Below are positions 17,165 to 26,690 of a stretch of 64,000 nt of DNA, one piece after another. Every line of letters begins with the position of its first letter. Position 1 is the stretch's first letter. Origin of the DNA: Jejuia sp. UBA6058 (GTDB taxonomy: Bacteria; Bacteroidota; Bacteroidia; Flavobacteriales; Flavobacteriaceae). The notes below the pieces were generated by a model, which saw only the letters and a program-made list of their open reading frames with translations, did no database searches and had not been told where the DNA came from. Where the stretch lies: NCBI GenBank assembly GCA_002428965.1, contig DIYI01000009.1, positions 426,490 to 490,489 of the forward strand. Direction: 5' to 3'. The translations under genes and the position numbers were made by a program.

Positions 17165-18655
17165 CTATTCTTTTTGTTTTAAAAATGGTAAAAACCTTTG
17201 ATTGTCCCGCTTTATCTTTTTGAGTAATCGTCTAACTATCTTAGGGCGTTTAGAAGCTAAATTTTCAGTTTCATTAGGGTCAACTCTATGGTCAAACAAC
17301 ATTATCTCTTGTCTATTTTCAGTATTAAAAACAGCCATACGGTACTTATCCGTTCGCATACTCAATATATTCCGCCAATAACTCATTACAGATTTCTTTC
17401 CTTTACCATTTGGGTTATTCAATAAAGGCACCATACTTTTACCATCAAGATGTTTTGGTACAGATACTCCTGCCAATTCGCAAATTGTAGGATACAAATC
17501 TACTGTGGCAACCAATCCATCTGTCTGTATACCAGACTTTTTCATTTGTGGAGTTTTAATAATTAAGGAACTATTTAGTGCTTTATCAAACGTACTGTGC
17601 TTTCCCCAAATAGTATGGTCTCCCAAGTGCCAACCATGGTCTCCCCAAACAATTACAATCGTATTTTTATCAAGGTTTAACGCTTTCAACTTATTTAAAA
17701 CTTTACCCACCTGAGCATCTGTATAAGTTGTTGCCGCATAATTTGCGTGAACAATATCTTTAGCATAATCATCTGATAATCTTTTACCTGCACCGCCTTG
17801 TTCTGGATGATTGTATTGCCCAAAAAACTCTGTGCTGTTATGCAAAAACACATCTGAAACTCCTCTTGGTGCCTCAGGGTTTGGAGATATGTTAATTTTA
17901 CTATGGTCGTACATATCCCAATACTTTTTTGGGGCACAAAATGGTAAATGTGGTTTATAAAATCCTACTGCCATAAAAAACGGGTGCTTTTGTTCGGCTA
18001 AGGTCTCTAATTGTTGGGTAGCTGCATTGGCTATCCATCCATCTGGATATCCTTCGTCTGGCACATCTAAAAACTCAAATGGCGGATTATCACCATCTTT
18101 TGTTCTTCTTTTGCCATTAGCATAAGCATGAAGACCACCGCCACCCCAGGGACTACTTGTATCGTTCACAAATTTGTCCCAACTGTGTGGAAGTTCTAAA
18201 ACTGTTTTTCCCTCGTGCTTTCTATGTCCATTATCGTTATGGCTTATTTTACCCATACCCACAGTGTAGTAGCCATTTCTTTTTAAATGATGAATAAATG
18301 TTTCAGGATACTCAGGTTCTTCCGTACCCGCTAAACTGAGTGCTAAATGGTGATGATTGATATCACTTTTTTTGATTACATTTTTACCTGTAAGCAAACA
18401 GGCTCTTGAAGGCCCGCATGTTGGCACTTGAACGTAGTGTCTTTCAAATAAACGTCCAGAAGCAGCTAGAGCATCAAGATTGGGTGTAATCATTTGCTGC
18501 TCTCCATAAGCACCTAACTGAGGCCTTAAATCGTCAATACTTATAAACAAAATATTAGGTTGTTTTTGCCCATATAGTTTAAGAGAAACTACGCAACACA
18601 AAAAAAATATGCCCACTACAGAAAGTAGTTTTTGCTGTAAATTATCGTTTATCAT
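17165..18655 (-). CDS. S1-type sulfatase, iduronate-2-sulfatase-like
   Basis: A 496-residue sulfatase with signal peptide to about residue 30. The start PNILFISIDDLRPQLGAYG and the wording around C-G-P-S-R (Cys80 is the formylglycine precursor) are those of the iduronate-2-sulfatase-like branch of family S1. A second metal site is seen at VWGDHGWHLGDHTIWGKHS. In marine Bacteroidota this branch also contains enzymes acting on algal galactans, so the human-type name says nothing about the substrate here. It lies 18 bases after the DUF1080 gene in the operon. It has no T9SS tail and is probably periplasmic. Confidence 0.85.
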   Translation of the reverse strand: MINDNLQQKLLSVVGIFFLCCVVSLKLYGQKQPNILFISIDDLRPQLGAYGEQQMITPNLDALAASGRLFERHYVQVPTCGPSRACLLTGKNVIKKSDINHHHLALSLAGTEEPEYPETFIHHLKRNGYYTVGMGKISHNDNGHRKHEGKTVLELPHSWDKFVNDTSSPWGGGGLHAYANGKRRTKDGDNPPFEFLDVPDEGYPDGWIANAATQQLETLAEQKHPFFMAVGFYKPHLPFCAPKKYWDMYDHSKINISPNPEAPRGVSDVFLHNSTEFFGQYNHPEQGGAGKRLSDDYAKDIVHANYAATTYTDAQVGKVLNKLKALNLDKNTIVIVWGDHGWHLGDHTIWGKHSTFDKALNSSLIIKTPQMKKSGIQTDGLVATVDLYPTICELAGVSVPKHLDGKSMVPLLNNPNGKGKKSVMSYWRNILSMRTDKYRMAVFNTENRQEIMLFDHRVDPNETENLASKRPKIVRRLLKKIKRDNQRFLPFLKQKE

Positions 18656-18673
18656 TTAAAAAATTATTGCGTT

Positions 18674-20173
18674 CTATTTTTTAATTTCAATAAGTCTAAA
18701 ATTTCTATACAATACCTCCGACCATTCTGCTTGCAACCCAATACGGCCAGTACTTAAAGGCACTATTTTACCATCTATTTTGGTTTGGATGTTAGATAAT
18801 TCGTTTACCTGTTTGCCGTTTAAAAAGAAATAAGCGTGCTTACCTCCTTCAACCTTAATCATGGCTTCATTCCATTCTCCAAGAGGTTTTTCTTTTCCTA
18901 AAGCCGTCCAAATACCTTGAAAATTTTTATCCACACCAACCTTTGTTGGTGCCACACTTGTATCATAGTATTTTGCCGTATGCGCAATATCTGCAGTATG
19001 GTCTAAACCAATTACCCAAGCATCTCCTGTACACCAACGCTTGCCCACTTTCTTGTATGGTTCGCTATCGCCCATTTGGTACTCAATAGAATTTGGCCAA
19101 CCCTTCCAACCTTTGGTAACATCTTCTGTAACATGAAATAGTAAACCCGCATCGCGGTCTGCTTCATGTCTTGGTTTGAATTTTTTCTCTCCCCATTTGT
19201 ATTCAAACTTTAAAATATAGTTACTATACGCAACATCTGTGTACAACAAATCTGTTTCTTGTTTAGAACCGTTTTCTTCACCTTGGTAAACATGAATGGC
19301 TTTTTCTGCTTCATTTATTGAAAAAGGACCATAATTACCATTTTTAGAATTTCTAGCAGAATTCCATCCTTTGAATGTTTTTCCATCAAACAATGAAATC
19401 TCGTCTTTAGGCGCACCCAACTCACGAACCCAAATATTTCTGTAACGCACTACTTGACCGTGGTCTTGAAGTTTTAATGGTAATTTTTCGGCATGAGTTT
19501 TATAAACAGCCAATTTTCTGTGAGAAGTAGGACCCTCTAGCTCTGTATGATTTTGCACTAAAACACCATTATGAAAAACAGTAACATAAGCAGGAGATAC
19601 TAGCTTGTCTCCTTCAAATCTTGGTGCAGTAAAAATAATATCATAAGATTGCCATTCTCCTGGTTTTTTTCCCGCATTCACCATCGGGGGATTTTGTCCG
19701 TAAACTGCTCCTGCCATACCATCGGCATACGTTGGGTTTTCCCAAGTATCTAGCACTTGAATTTCGTAGCGCCCCATTATAAAAATACCACTGTTTCCTC
19801 TTTTTTGTGCTTTACCTTCAATTTTACATGGTGTTGCCCACTCCACATGCAATTGCATATCTCCAAAAGCTTTTTTGGTTTGAATAGTTCCCGTTTTAGG
19901 GATTATTTCCATGTAATCCTTTTTAAGCGTCCATTGTATTTCTTTGCCTCTAATACTTTCCCATTCTTGTAATCCTTCACCATTAAAAAGCACTGTAGCA
20001 TCAGATGGTGCATGCGCATTTGTTTTACCTGCTTCAATTTTTGTTGGTATGGTTCTTTCATAGTCATGTACGTGCCAACCATCTTCCATTACAGGAGTAA
20101 TTTTTTTCTGAGCAGATACTTCTGCAACCACCATGAGTATAAAAAGGAGGGTTTTTAATCTTAAATGTTTCAT
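18674..20173 (-). CDS. Secreted protein with two DUF1080 (3-keto-disaccharide hydrolase-like) domains
   Basis: A 499-residue exported protein with signal peptide to about residue 21. It is a tandem duplication of the DUF1080/3-keto-disaccharide hydrolase lectin-like beta-sandwich: domain one about 55-250 (LFNGEGLQEW, then GNSGIFIMGRYEIQVLDTW), domain two about 258-497 (LFDGKTFKGW, then DAGLLFHVTEDV). Some members hydrolyse 3-keto-glycosides made by partner oxidoreductases, but no such oxidoreductase is in this window. A carbohydrate-binding role is the main alternative. It sits between GH86 and a sulfatase in the operon. Confidence 0.75.
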   Translation of the reverse strand: MKHLRLKTLLFILMVVAEVSAQKKITPVMEDGWHVHDYERTIPTKIEAGKTNAHAPSDATVLFNGEGLQEWESIRGKEIQWTLKKDYMEIIPKTGTIQTKKAFGDMQLHVEWATPCKIEGKAQKRGNSGIFIMGRYEIQVLDTWENPTYADGMAGAVYGQNPPMVNAGKKPGEWQSYDIIFTAPRFEGDKLVSPAYVTVFHNGVLVQNHTELEGPTSHRKLAVYKTHAEKLPLKLQDHGQVVRYRNIWVRELGAPKDEISLFDGKTFKGWNSARNSKNGNYGPFSINEAEKAIHVYQGEENGSKQETDLLYTDVAYSNYILKFEYKWGEKKFKPRHEADRDAGLLFHVTEDVTKGWKGWPNSIEYQMGDSEPYKKVGKRWCTGDAWVIGLDHTADIAHTAKYYDTSVAPTKVGVDKNFQGIWTALGKEKPLGEWNEAMIKVEGGKHAYFFLNGKQVNELSNIQTKIDGKIVPLSTGRIGLQAEWSEVLYRNFRLIEIKK

Positions 20174-20199
20174 TTTACTTTTGATGGTTGGTTAAAAGT

Positions 20200-22272
20200 C
20201 TATTCAACAACAAGTTTTATAGCTTTTGAATGATTTTCATCCTTTATGTGAATGATATAAATTCCGCTTCCAAGACCTGATGTGTTTATTTCATCTCCGG
20301 TAGCTTTTGTTATTTTTTGTCCGGTTATCGTATACAATTCATATTGATAAGCTTTACCATCATTAAATTTAGCACTTACACCTTGCTTTACAGGATTAGG
20401 AAACATTGTAATATCTAAGTTCTTAAACTGATTATCTTCAGTAGATAGCGACGTTGCAGAATCGTGCACTTGAAGAATTGCGGAAACAGCACGCCCACCG
20501 CCATCATTAAATCTTACTGAAACCGTATTCTGACCATTATTTAATAAATCTATATTGAATGGAATTTCCATTAACCCAAAAAACTGACCTCTATTCAATT
20601 GGTCATAACCTCTTACCACATCACTAGGATAAGTAATTTGTGTACCGTTAATGCGAACTTCTGGAGTTAAAGAAAGTCCATGCGCTCTAGCAACACCCAA
20701 TCTAAGTGTAGCTTTACCTTGTGTTTTAACAACACCTGTAAAAGGAAATGCTACATCGGTATTGGCATTTATTGGTTTAAGATACTCTGCACAGTGATAT
20801 TTTTTGCTTTGTATGGCATCATCAAATTGAACCGGATTGTTAAAGTTATAAGTTAAAACAGCTGTCTCTCCATATACTAAACTTATATCATTAGGTACTT
20901 GGGTTACTGTTGTTTCTGTTAATTCTGGCACTTTATCTTCAAAGATTTTTAGTGTCTTAATATCCACACTCGCTAAATCTGTAGCATCAACTAAATTAAG
21001 GTCTATTGTTTGTGTAATGTCATTCAAATTATTTAACATCACCACAAGCTTATTATCTTTTACAAAAGCTTGTGTTTGTACATCGATGTTATCAGATTCT
21101 ATCCAAACTCTGTATCCTTCTAAATCTTTCATCATTTCATAAAAATACTTACGCATAGTAAGTTGGGGCACGCCATTTGTATCGTTTATCCATATTGATG
21201 ATTTAGAGAACTGACTTGTAAAATCTGGTAATTCAGTGTTAAACGGTGTTGCTATTTCAAACTTATCTGTACGCTCCATAAAATTCATAATCATATGAAG
21301 TTGCGACCTTACCGCTTGAGAATTTGTTATTGGTTCGTAATTTGAAGTACCATTATTTGCAGTCCACCCAGGTTGATTTGGCACCAAACGCCCAAATTCA
21401 CTTACAGCCAAGGGTTTTACTACGCCCAATCTTATAAAACTGTAGGTTTCTATTAAATCTAAAATAGCTTCTGAATTAGACCCAGACCTTCTACCTGACT
21501 TATTATTAACACCACCTACACCATCATAAAGGTGAATAGAAAACACATCCATATCTTCACCTGCAATATCTATAAACATTTTGAAGCGGTCATTCCAAAG
21601 TTGAAAATCGCCACTCTCGTATTCTGGGAAAGCTGCCGCATACCCCATCATCTTTACATTTGCTAATTCTGGAGTAGCATGAACGGCTTGTCCTAAATCT
21701 CTATAAAAGTTACATATTTTGACATTGATAGCATTTACCTTTGCAGTGCTAAAACCATCTTTTATATAGTTTTTAGCGTGTATCATTGGTTCGTTAAGAG
21801 GCTCCAAATATTTTGCCACCCTAGCCCAATCGTCTTTTAAAGACCTTGCAACATAGTCTGCCAAGTCAATACTAAACTGCGAAATATCATCTACCGCATA
21901 GTTTAAATTATCATCATAAAATAGTTTGGTTTCCTTTTGAGTCGCAATCATCTGTGGAAATACTGTTCTTACGCCATTAAATTTATTGCTCACACTCGGG
22001 ATAACACCATCTTTCACTTTACTTATTGGATACCAAAATTGTCTACCTCCAGGGTAGTCTGCACTAATATTGTAAGCTGCTTTAAAACTTTCGAATGCTG
22101 AATTGCTATTAAATTCAGAAATGTGCGCATTAACATATTTACCTCTATCAAACATAGAAATATCGCCAATAAAACGCTTGGTTTTATGTTCAATAGTTAT
22201 TGTGCCTTGCGCTGTTGTTTTCCCTATTGAAAGTAGTAGTATTAAAACTATAAAATGTTTAAATTCCTGCAT
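20200..22272 (-). CDS. GH86 beta-agarase/beta-porphyranase-type endo-hydrolase with T9SS tail
   Basis: A 690-residue exported enzyme; signal peptide to about residue 22 (KTTAQ). The TIM barrel runs about 25-390, with FKAAYNISADYPGGRQFW, the acid/base in EPLNEP (Glu161) and the nucleophile in AVSEFGR (Glu292), a layout I recognise from GH86. Two beta domains follow (about 395-475 and 490-610). A T9SS sorting domain (MFPNPVKQG, GSGIYIIHI) ends the protein, so it is extracellular. GH86 contains endo-agarases and endo-porphyranases; the many sulfatases around it favour a sulfated substrate. It is the only recognisable endo-acting enzyme of the operon. Confidence 0.85.
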   Translation of the reverse strand: MQEFKHFIVLILLLSIGKTTAQGTITIEHKTKRFIGDISMFDRGKYVNAHISEFNSNSAFESFKAAYNISADYPGGRQFWYPISKVKDGVIPSVSNKFNGVRTVFPQMIATQKETKLFYDDNLNYAVDDISQFSIDLADYVARSLKDDWARVAKYLEPLNEPMIHAKNYIKDGFSTAKVNAINVKICNFYRDLGQAVHATPELANVKMMGYAAAFPEYESGDFQLWNDRFKMFIDIAGEDMDVFSIHLYDGVGGVNNKSGRRSGSNSEAILDLIETYSFIRLGVVKPLAVSEFGRLVPNQPGWTANNGTSNYEPITNSQAVRSQLHMIMNFMERTDKFEIATPFNTELPDFTSQFSKSSIWINDTNGVPQLTMRKYFYEMMKDLEGYRVWIESDNIDVQTQAFVKDNKLVVMLNNLNDITQTIDLNLVDATDLASVDIKTLKIFEDKVPELTETTVTQVPNDISLVYGETAVLTYNFNNPVQFDDAIQSKKYHCAEYLKPINANTDVAFPFTGVVKTQGKATLRLGVARAHGLSLTPEVRINGTQITYPSDVVRGYDQLNRGQFFGLMEIPFNIDLLNNGQNTVSVRFNDGGGRAVSAILQVHDSATSLSTEDNQFKNLDITMFPNPVKQGVSAKFNDGKAYQYELYTITGQKITKATGDEINTSGLGSGIYIIHIKDENHSKAIKLVVE

Positions 22273-22297
22273 ATTCTTTATTTTTATTTTATTAAAA

Positions 22298-23818
22298 CTA
22301 TCTTGTTATTTTTAAAACATAAGCATGATTACAAGGACGTTCATTGGGCAACGTAACCTGTAAATCGAAAGGATTTGAGTGCCATTGCACTGGTTGTTTT
22401 GCTCCAATTAGCTCCACATTTTTTATTTCTCCAGGAAATAATCTACCTCTAGTACCCAAAGCATTTATACGTAAATGTTGCCCAGGCCAAGACAAGAAAA
22501 TGGCGTAAATGGTATTGTCATTGCCAAGGGTAAAGCGTATATCTCCTTCTCCAAATTTTGCTGCTGCCTTTTGTTCAGAATAATGCCCTACAGCCTCTAG
22601 TTCTGTTGGTCCTTCACCATAAATAACCCAAGGTCTTGTGTTGTAAATTGCTTCACCATTAACTTCAAGCCATTTGCCAACTTCTAGCAGAATTTCTTCT
22701 GCTTCAGCATCAAAAGAACCATCGGGTTTTGGCGGTACATTTAGTAACATTACTCCGTTTTTGCTAACTACATCTGCTAAAAGGTCTATCATTTCATTTG
22801 CAGAACGATACTTAACTCCTTCTCTGTAAAACCAACTTCCGCCTTCGTACATGGTTATGTCTGTCATCCAAGGGTCATAAGTCAACTCATCCAAAATCCC
22901 ATTTTCAATATTGCGCATACCAACACCTGGTGGCACATCAAAAGTTTTGTAAACAAACTCTACATCTTTTCCCAAATTTTTAGCTTGATTGTAATAGTTA
23001 GTAATGAAAGACAATTGTGTTTGCTCACTAAAACCTCTTAAATAAATATCATCGTATTTCATCAATTTTCCGCCTTTTAGAATACCAGCATTCTCTTGTG
23101 CTAGTGTGCCTCCAAATTGATAATCGAACCATATCACATCTGGATTGTATTTTCGGCATAACTCGTCCATTCTATTTAACCACAGTTGCTGAAAAGTATC
23201 ACTTCTTTTTGCTTGATATTTAGCGTCTTTATTTTTCACCCCAAATTCTGGTGGCAAATGTGTATCATGAATAGGACCATAAATACCAGTTTTCGATTCG
23301 TCTGTATATTCTGGGTCACCAGACCAATGTGGATACCTGTACCATTCCGTAAAATGATAGGACACTAAAAGTTTTAAACCCTCTGCTCGAAGTGCAATTG
23401 CCAGCTCTCCAGTAATATCTTTTTTTGGCCCTTTATCCATACTGTCCCACTCTGTAAACTCACTATCCCACAACAAAAACCCATGACTATGTTGTGCTGT
23501 AGGACCTGCAAAACGAGCTCCTGAATCTTTAAACAATTTTGCCCATTTAGAGGCATCAAACTTTTTTGCTGTGAATTTTGGCACCAAATCACTTAAAGGC
23601 ACCTGAGGTTCGTCTACCTTGTATTTAGACCTTCTGTAATTTGGAAAAGATTTTAGTCCCCAATGTGTATAAATACCGAATTTTGCATCTAACAACCATT
23701 CAGGAATTTGATGCTGTCTTACAGAACGCCATGTGGGTTCATAACTTTTAGATTCCTGTGCATTAATTTCAAGAAAAAAAGAACATAACCCTACTATTAT
23801 AATTGATTTATTTATCAT
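22298..23818 (-). CDS. GH29 alpha-L-fucosidase-family enzyme
   Basis: A 506-residue enzyme read from the ATG at 23818; an upstream TTG at 23833 is less likely. Signal peptide to about residue 20 (LEINAQ). The GH29 hallmark WLLDAKFGIYTHWGLKSFP is near the N-terminus and the nucleophile Asp is in VIWFDYQFGG (near 231). GH29 acts on alpha-L-fucosides, but members in porphyran loci are reported to act on alpha-L-galactosides, the stereochemical relative present in porphyran. In this context removal of L-galactose from galactan oligosaccharides is plausible. It lies 25 bases upstream of GH86. Confidence 0.85.
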   Translation of the reverse strand: MINKSIIIVGLCSFFLEINAQESKSYEPTWRSVRQHQIPEWLLDAKFGIYTHWGLKSFPNYRRSKYKVDEPQVPLSDLVPKFTAKKFDASKWAKLFKDSGARFAGPTAQHSHGFLLWDSEFTEWDSMDKGPKKDITGELAIALRAEGLKLLVSYHFTEWYRYPHWSGDPEYTDESKTGIYGPIHDTHLPPEFGVKNKDAKYQAKRSDTFQQLWLNRMDELCRKYNPDVIWFDYQFGGTLAQENAGILKGGKLMKYDDIYLRGFSEQTQLSFITNYYNQAKNLGKDVEFVYKTFDVPPGVGMRNIENGILDELTYDPWMTDITMYEGGSWFYREGVKYRSANEMIDLLADVVSKNGVMLLNVPPKPDGSFDAEAEEILLEVGKWLEVNGEAIYNTRPWVIYGEGPTELEAVGHYSEQKAAAKFGEGDIRFTLGNDNTIYAIFLSWPGQHLRINALGTRGRLFPGEIKNVELIGAKQPVQWHSNPFDLQVTLPNERPCNHAYVLKITR

Positions 23819-23882
23819 TACTTTTATTTTCAATACTTTACTATACTTTACATTTGCTGAAGATTTTTTCGGTACCGAAAAC

Positions 23883-25736
23883 TTAAAGTGTCAATTTATA
23901 ATCATGTGCCCCAGGAGCAAAATTGCTTCTATGCACTTTCGTACCAATTGCTTTTGTACTTTTTCCATATTCATCCCCAGCCCACATAATTTCAACGCGA
24001 TTATCTCCAAGTACTATATTGAGCAACTTATCTTTCATTTTCATCGCAATGGCTTCATAATCTTTATCAAAAGCAACGTTTTTTATTTCATTGGGGTCTT
24101 TGGTAGTGTGATACAAACCTGGGTCTAAATCTTCATAACTGGCGTTTAGCGCCCAATTCATATCTACACCACGTTCTATATTTGGTCTTGTTTTAATAGA
24201 CAACACATAATCTTTTGTTCTAATGTATGCTCTAGGACCTGTAAGCGTATGACTTTCTCCAATAACATAATCTCTAACCGGTGCTTTTCCATTGGCCACT
24301 TTAGACAAATCCATTCCATCTAAATAGGTGAATTTTTCTGATGCAATATCAGCACCACCAGCTGCCAATATTGTTGGCGAAATATCAACAAACTCGGTAT
24401 AATCTTTAACCACCTTTCCTTCAGGAAACTTAGTTTTATCTGAAGACACTACTATTATTGGGTTATGACTATCAACTTCCCAAGGGGTTGTTTTAGTAAT
24501 AGCGCCATGGTCATTCAATTTCCATCCATGGTCTCCACATACATATACAATTACCCATGGTTGATTATGCTTTTCACTATATGTAATAAATGCATCTGTT
24601 GCTTCGCCAATTAACCTATCACCATAAGCACATAAAGCAAAATAATCTTGAATCATACTATGCTTTTCTTCATCTGTCATATGGTTAGAGTGCATGTTAT
24701 ATGCTGCGTGTTTTAATTGTGCTGGCATGGTCTGCCACTCTTCATCTGTTAACTCTGGTATTTTATAATTATGCTTTTTGAAGCGTTCTCTATATTCTGA
24801 AGGTGGTAATACTGGTGCATGAGGTAAATCGTAACCTAAATGACAAAATAACGGTTTAGAAGGGTCTGCACCTTTAAAAGATAGGCTTCCCATATTAAAC
24901 ATCTTGTTCTCGTTATCTAGAAACTTCAACATTGCTCTGTTATAATAGCCATCCTTTGTTTTACCTGCTGGTTGAGGGCTTGCTCCTGCCAATATTCTAT
25001 CTTGGTAAATAGAATGCGGTCTTTCATGATTATAGTACCTTAATAGTTGGAATTTATCATGAGCTTCCTGCGCCATTCCTTTATACCTAACATCTCTATC
25101 TTCTAATTCTTTTGAAAAATAATAGTATTTGCCCGTAGAATCTACCATAAACTCCATTCTGGTTGGTGTATCAAGGGTTTCACCATTAATATCGTAAACC
25201 GTTTCTTTTGCCCACTCGCATAAACCTTCACCCGCCAAGGCTGTATCTGTAATATCTGTTTGATATATTTGTGGTGAGAAAATAGAATCGCCTATAAAAC
25301 TTCTCAATCTTACTCCTAGTTTACCAACATGAAGTGTTTGATAGCCCAAATCTTTCATGCTTTCAGGAAGCGTAGGTTTGGTATGTTCCGCAACATTATT
25401 ATAATATTCAAACTGGTATACCCCAGACCTAAAAGGATATCGCCCAAGATGCATTGATGCTCTAGAAGGAGCACATACTTGCGCTTGACAATAGGTATTT
25501 ATAAATGTGGTTCCCATAGTGGCTAAACGGTCTACATTTGGTGACTCTACATACCCAAGTGCACTATTTTTTCTACCATGAAGTATTTGGTTAAATGCTG
25601 ATACTGCATCGTACCTTTGGTCATCTGTTAAAAGCCATAATATATTAGGTTGTTCTTGAACTACCTTTTGTTCTGCCTTTTCTTTGCAGGAGACCAATAC
25701 CAATATTGCAATACAGAGGGTTTTAACGAATTTCAT
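23883..25736 (-). CDS. S1-type sulfatase lipoprotein, paralogue of the 35061-36935 sulfatase
   Basis: A 617-residue sulfatase with a lipobox (LVLVSC, Cys17), so probably a lipoprotein. Metal site LLTDDQRYDA, formylglycine motif C-A-P-S-R with Cys88, and a second metal site VCGDHGWKLNDHG. It is very similar along its full length to the plus-strand sulfatase at 35061-36935, including the shared phrase TEFVDISPTIL, so the pair arose by duplication. That copy has a cleavable signal peptide instead of a lipobox. Third gene of the minus-strand operon. Confidence 0.85.
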   Translation of the reverse strand: MKFVKTLCIAILVLVSCKEKAEQKVVQEQPNILWLLTDDQRYDAVSAFNQILHGRKNSALGYVESPNVDRLATMGTTFINTYCQAQVCAPSRASMHLGRYPFRSGVYQFEYYNNVAEHTKPTLPESMKDLGYQTLHVGKLGVRLRSFIGDSIFSPQIYQTDITDTALAGEGLCEWAKETVYDINGETLDTPTRMEFMVDSTGKYYYFSKELEDRDVRYKGMAQEAHDKFQLLRYYNHERPHSIYQDRILAGASPQPAGKTKDGYYNRAMLKFLDNENKMFNMGSLSFKGADPSKPLFCHLGYDLPHAPVLPPSEYRERFKKHNYKIPELTDEEWQTMPAQLKHAAYNMHSNHMTDEEKHSMIQDYFALCAYGDRLIGEATDAFITYSEKHNQPWVIVYVCGDHGWKLNDHGAITKTTPWEVDSHNPIIVVSSDKTKFPEGKVVKDYTEFVDISPTILAAGGADIASEKFTYLDGMDLSKVANGKAPVRDYVIGESHTLTGPRAYIRTKDYVLSIKTRPNIERGVDMNWALNASYEDLDPGLYHTTKDPNEIKNVAFDKDYEAIAMKMKDKLLNIVLGDNRVEIMWAGDEYGKSTKAIGTKVHRSNFAPGAHDYKLTL

Positions 25737-25751
25737 AGTACTTCAATACCT

Positions 25752-26633
25752 TTAATAATCTTCTTTTTTTCCTGGAACTCCTCTATTATTATCCCAATAT
25801 CTCAATATGAGTTCTCTATCAAGTTTATCTAGCGATGCTGGTTTTCTCAAAGTTTTAGAGATATAGGCATTACGTTGCGCTCTCGTAGCTTGTAAAATGC
25901 CTGTTTTTAAATAATGAATCATTCCTAAATCACTAATATCTAATGCTTTTATACTAGCATCTCTTTTACCTTTAGAAACTTTTCCACCCCATCCTCCTGG
26001 ACCTGAATCGGTTCTCGGGATTTCCCAAATTGTCACACCCAAATCACTAATACGAGAAAGATTAGCATACAAACCTCTTCTTAAATCATCTCCATGGGTA
26101 TCTATAAGGTCTATATCCCCTTCTTTTTTGTTTTCATTATACCCTTTTCTACCATCAAGTTCGTTCCAGTTACTATGGGTTAATAAAATTATATTTTGAT
26201 AGTTATAGGCAGATTTGGGTAACTTCGTCAACCATTTTAAAGCGTGTCTTGAATGTGCACCCATGGCAATTACTATTTTACCTTTTTTACTGGCTTTGGC
26301 AAGCACAGAAGCATCTGTTACCAAATTATCTACAGTCACCTTTTTAGGCATATGCCCTGGCACATCAGAAAGGATAATGACATCTTTTGCAATTGGCGAG
26401 TTTCTATTAAGTTCTTCACCTGCATTTTGATTATCCTTATCACCACCATCCCAATCGTTCTGAAAAAAGATTTGGCCTTCAAAAACAGTTTCAGGTGCCA
26501 CTACTAGGTGTAACATCCCATCAGGATTAGGAAGTTTCACTTTCTTTTTTTCTTTTGAATTTTGTGCTGAAACTAAAGTTACACTTAGCTGTAACACTAG
26601 TATTAGACCGTAGCGTATTATGTTGAATTTCAT
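25752..26633 (-). CDS. Secreted protein of unrecognised family
   Basis: A 293-residue exported protein with signal peptide to about residue 23 (LVSAQ). An alpha/beta pattern is visible: strands VIILSDVPG, KIVIAMGAHS and NIILLTHSNWN alternate with helices, as in Rossmann-like or nucleoside-hydrolase-like folds. I do not recognise a family or active site. The motif LDISDLGMIHYLKTG and the THS-N stretch echo LDISDAGLMYYLLTG and SHSGYND in the 4354-6084 protein, suggesting one divergent family at both ends of the cluster. It lies 15 bases upstream of a sulfatase and 57 bases after GH31, inside the operon, which supports a role in glycan breakdown. Confidence 0.55.
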   Translation of the reverse strand: MKFNIIRYGLILVLQLSVTLVSAQNSKEKKKVKLPNPDGMLHLVVAPETVFEGQIFFQNDWDGGDKDNQNAGEELNRNSPIAKDVIILSDVPGHMPKKVTVDNLVTDASVLAKASKKGKIVIAMGAHSRHALKWLTKLPKSAYNYQNIILLTHSNWNELDGRKGYNENKKEGDIDLIDTHGDDLRRGLYANLSRISDLGVTIWEIPRTDSGPGGWGGKVSKGKRDASIKALDISDLGMIHYLKTGILQATRAQRNAYISKTLRKPASLDKLDRELILRYWDNNRGVPGKKEDY

Positions 26634-26690
26634 ATGATGCTTTTAATTATATTTTAATTTTATTTAGTTGTTCTTAAAACAGAAAGCTTT

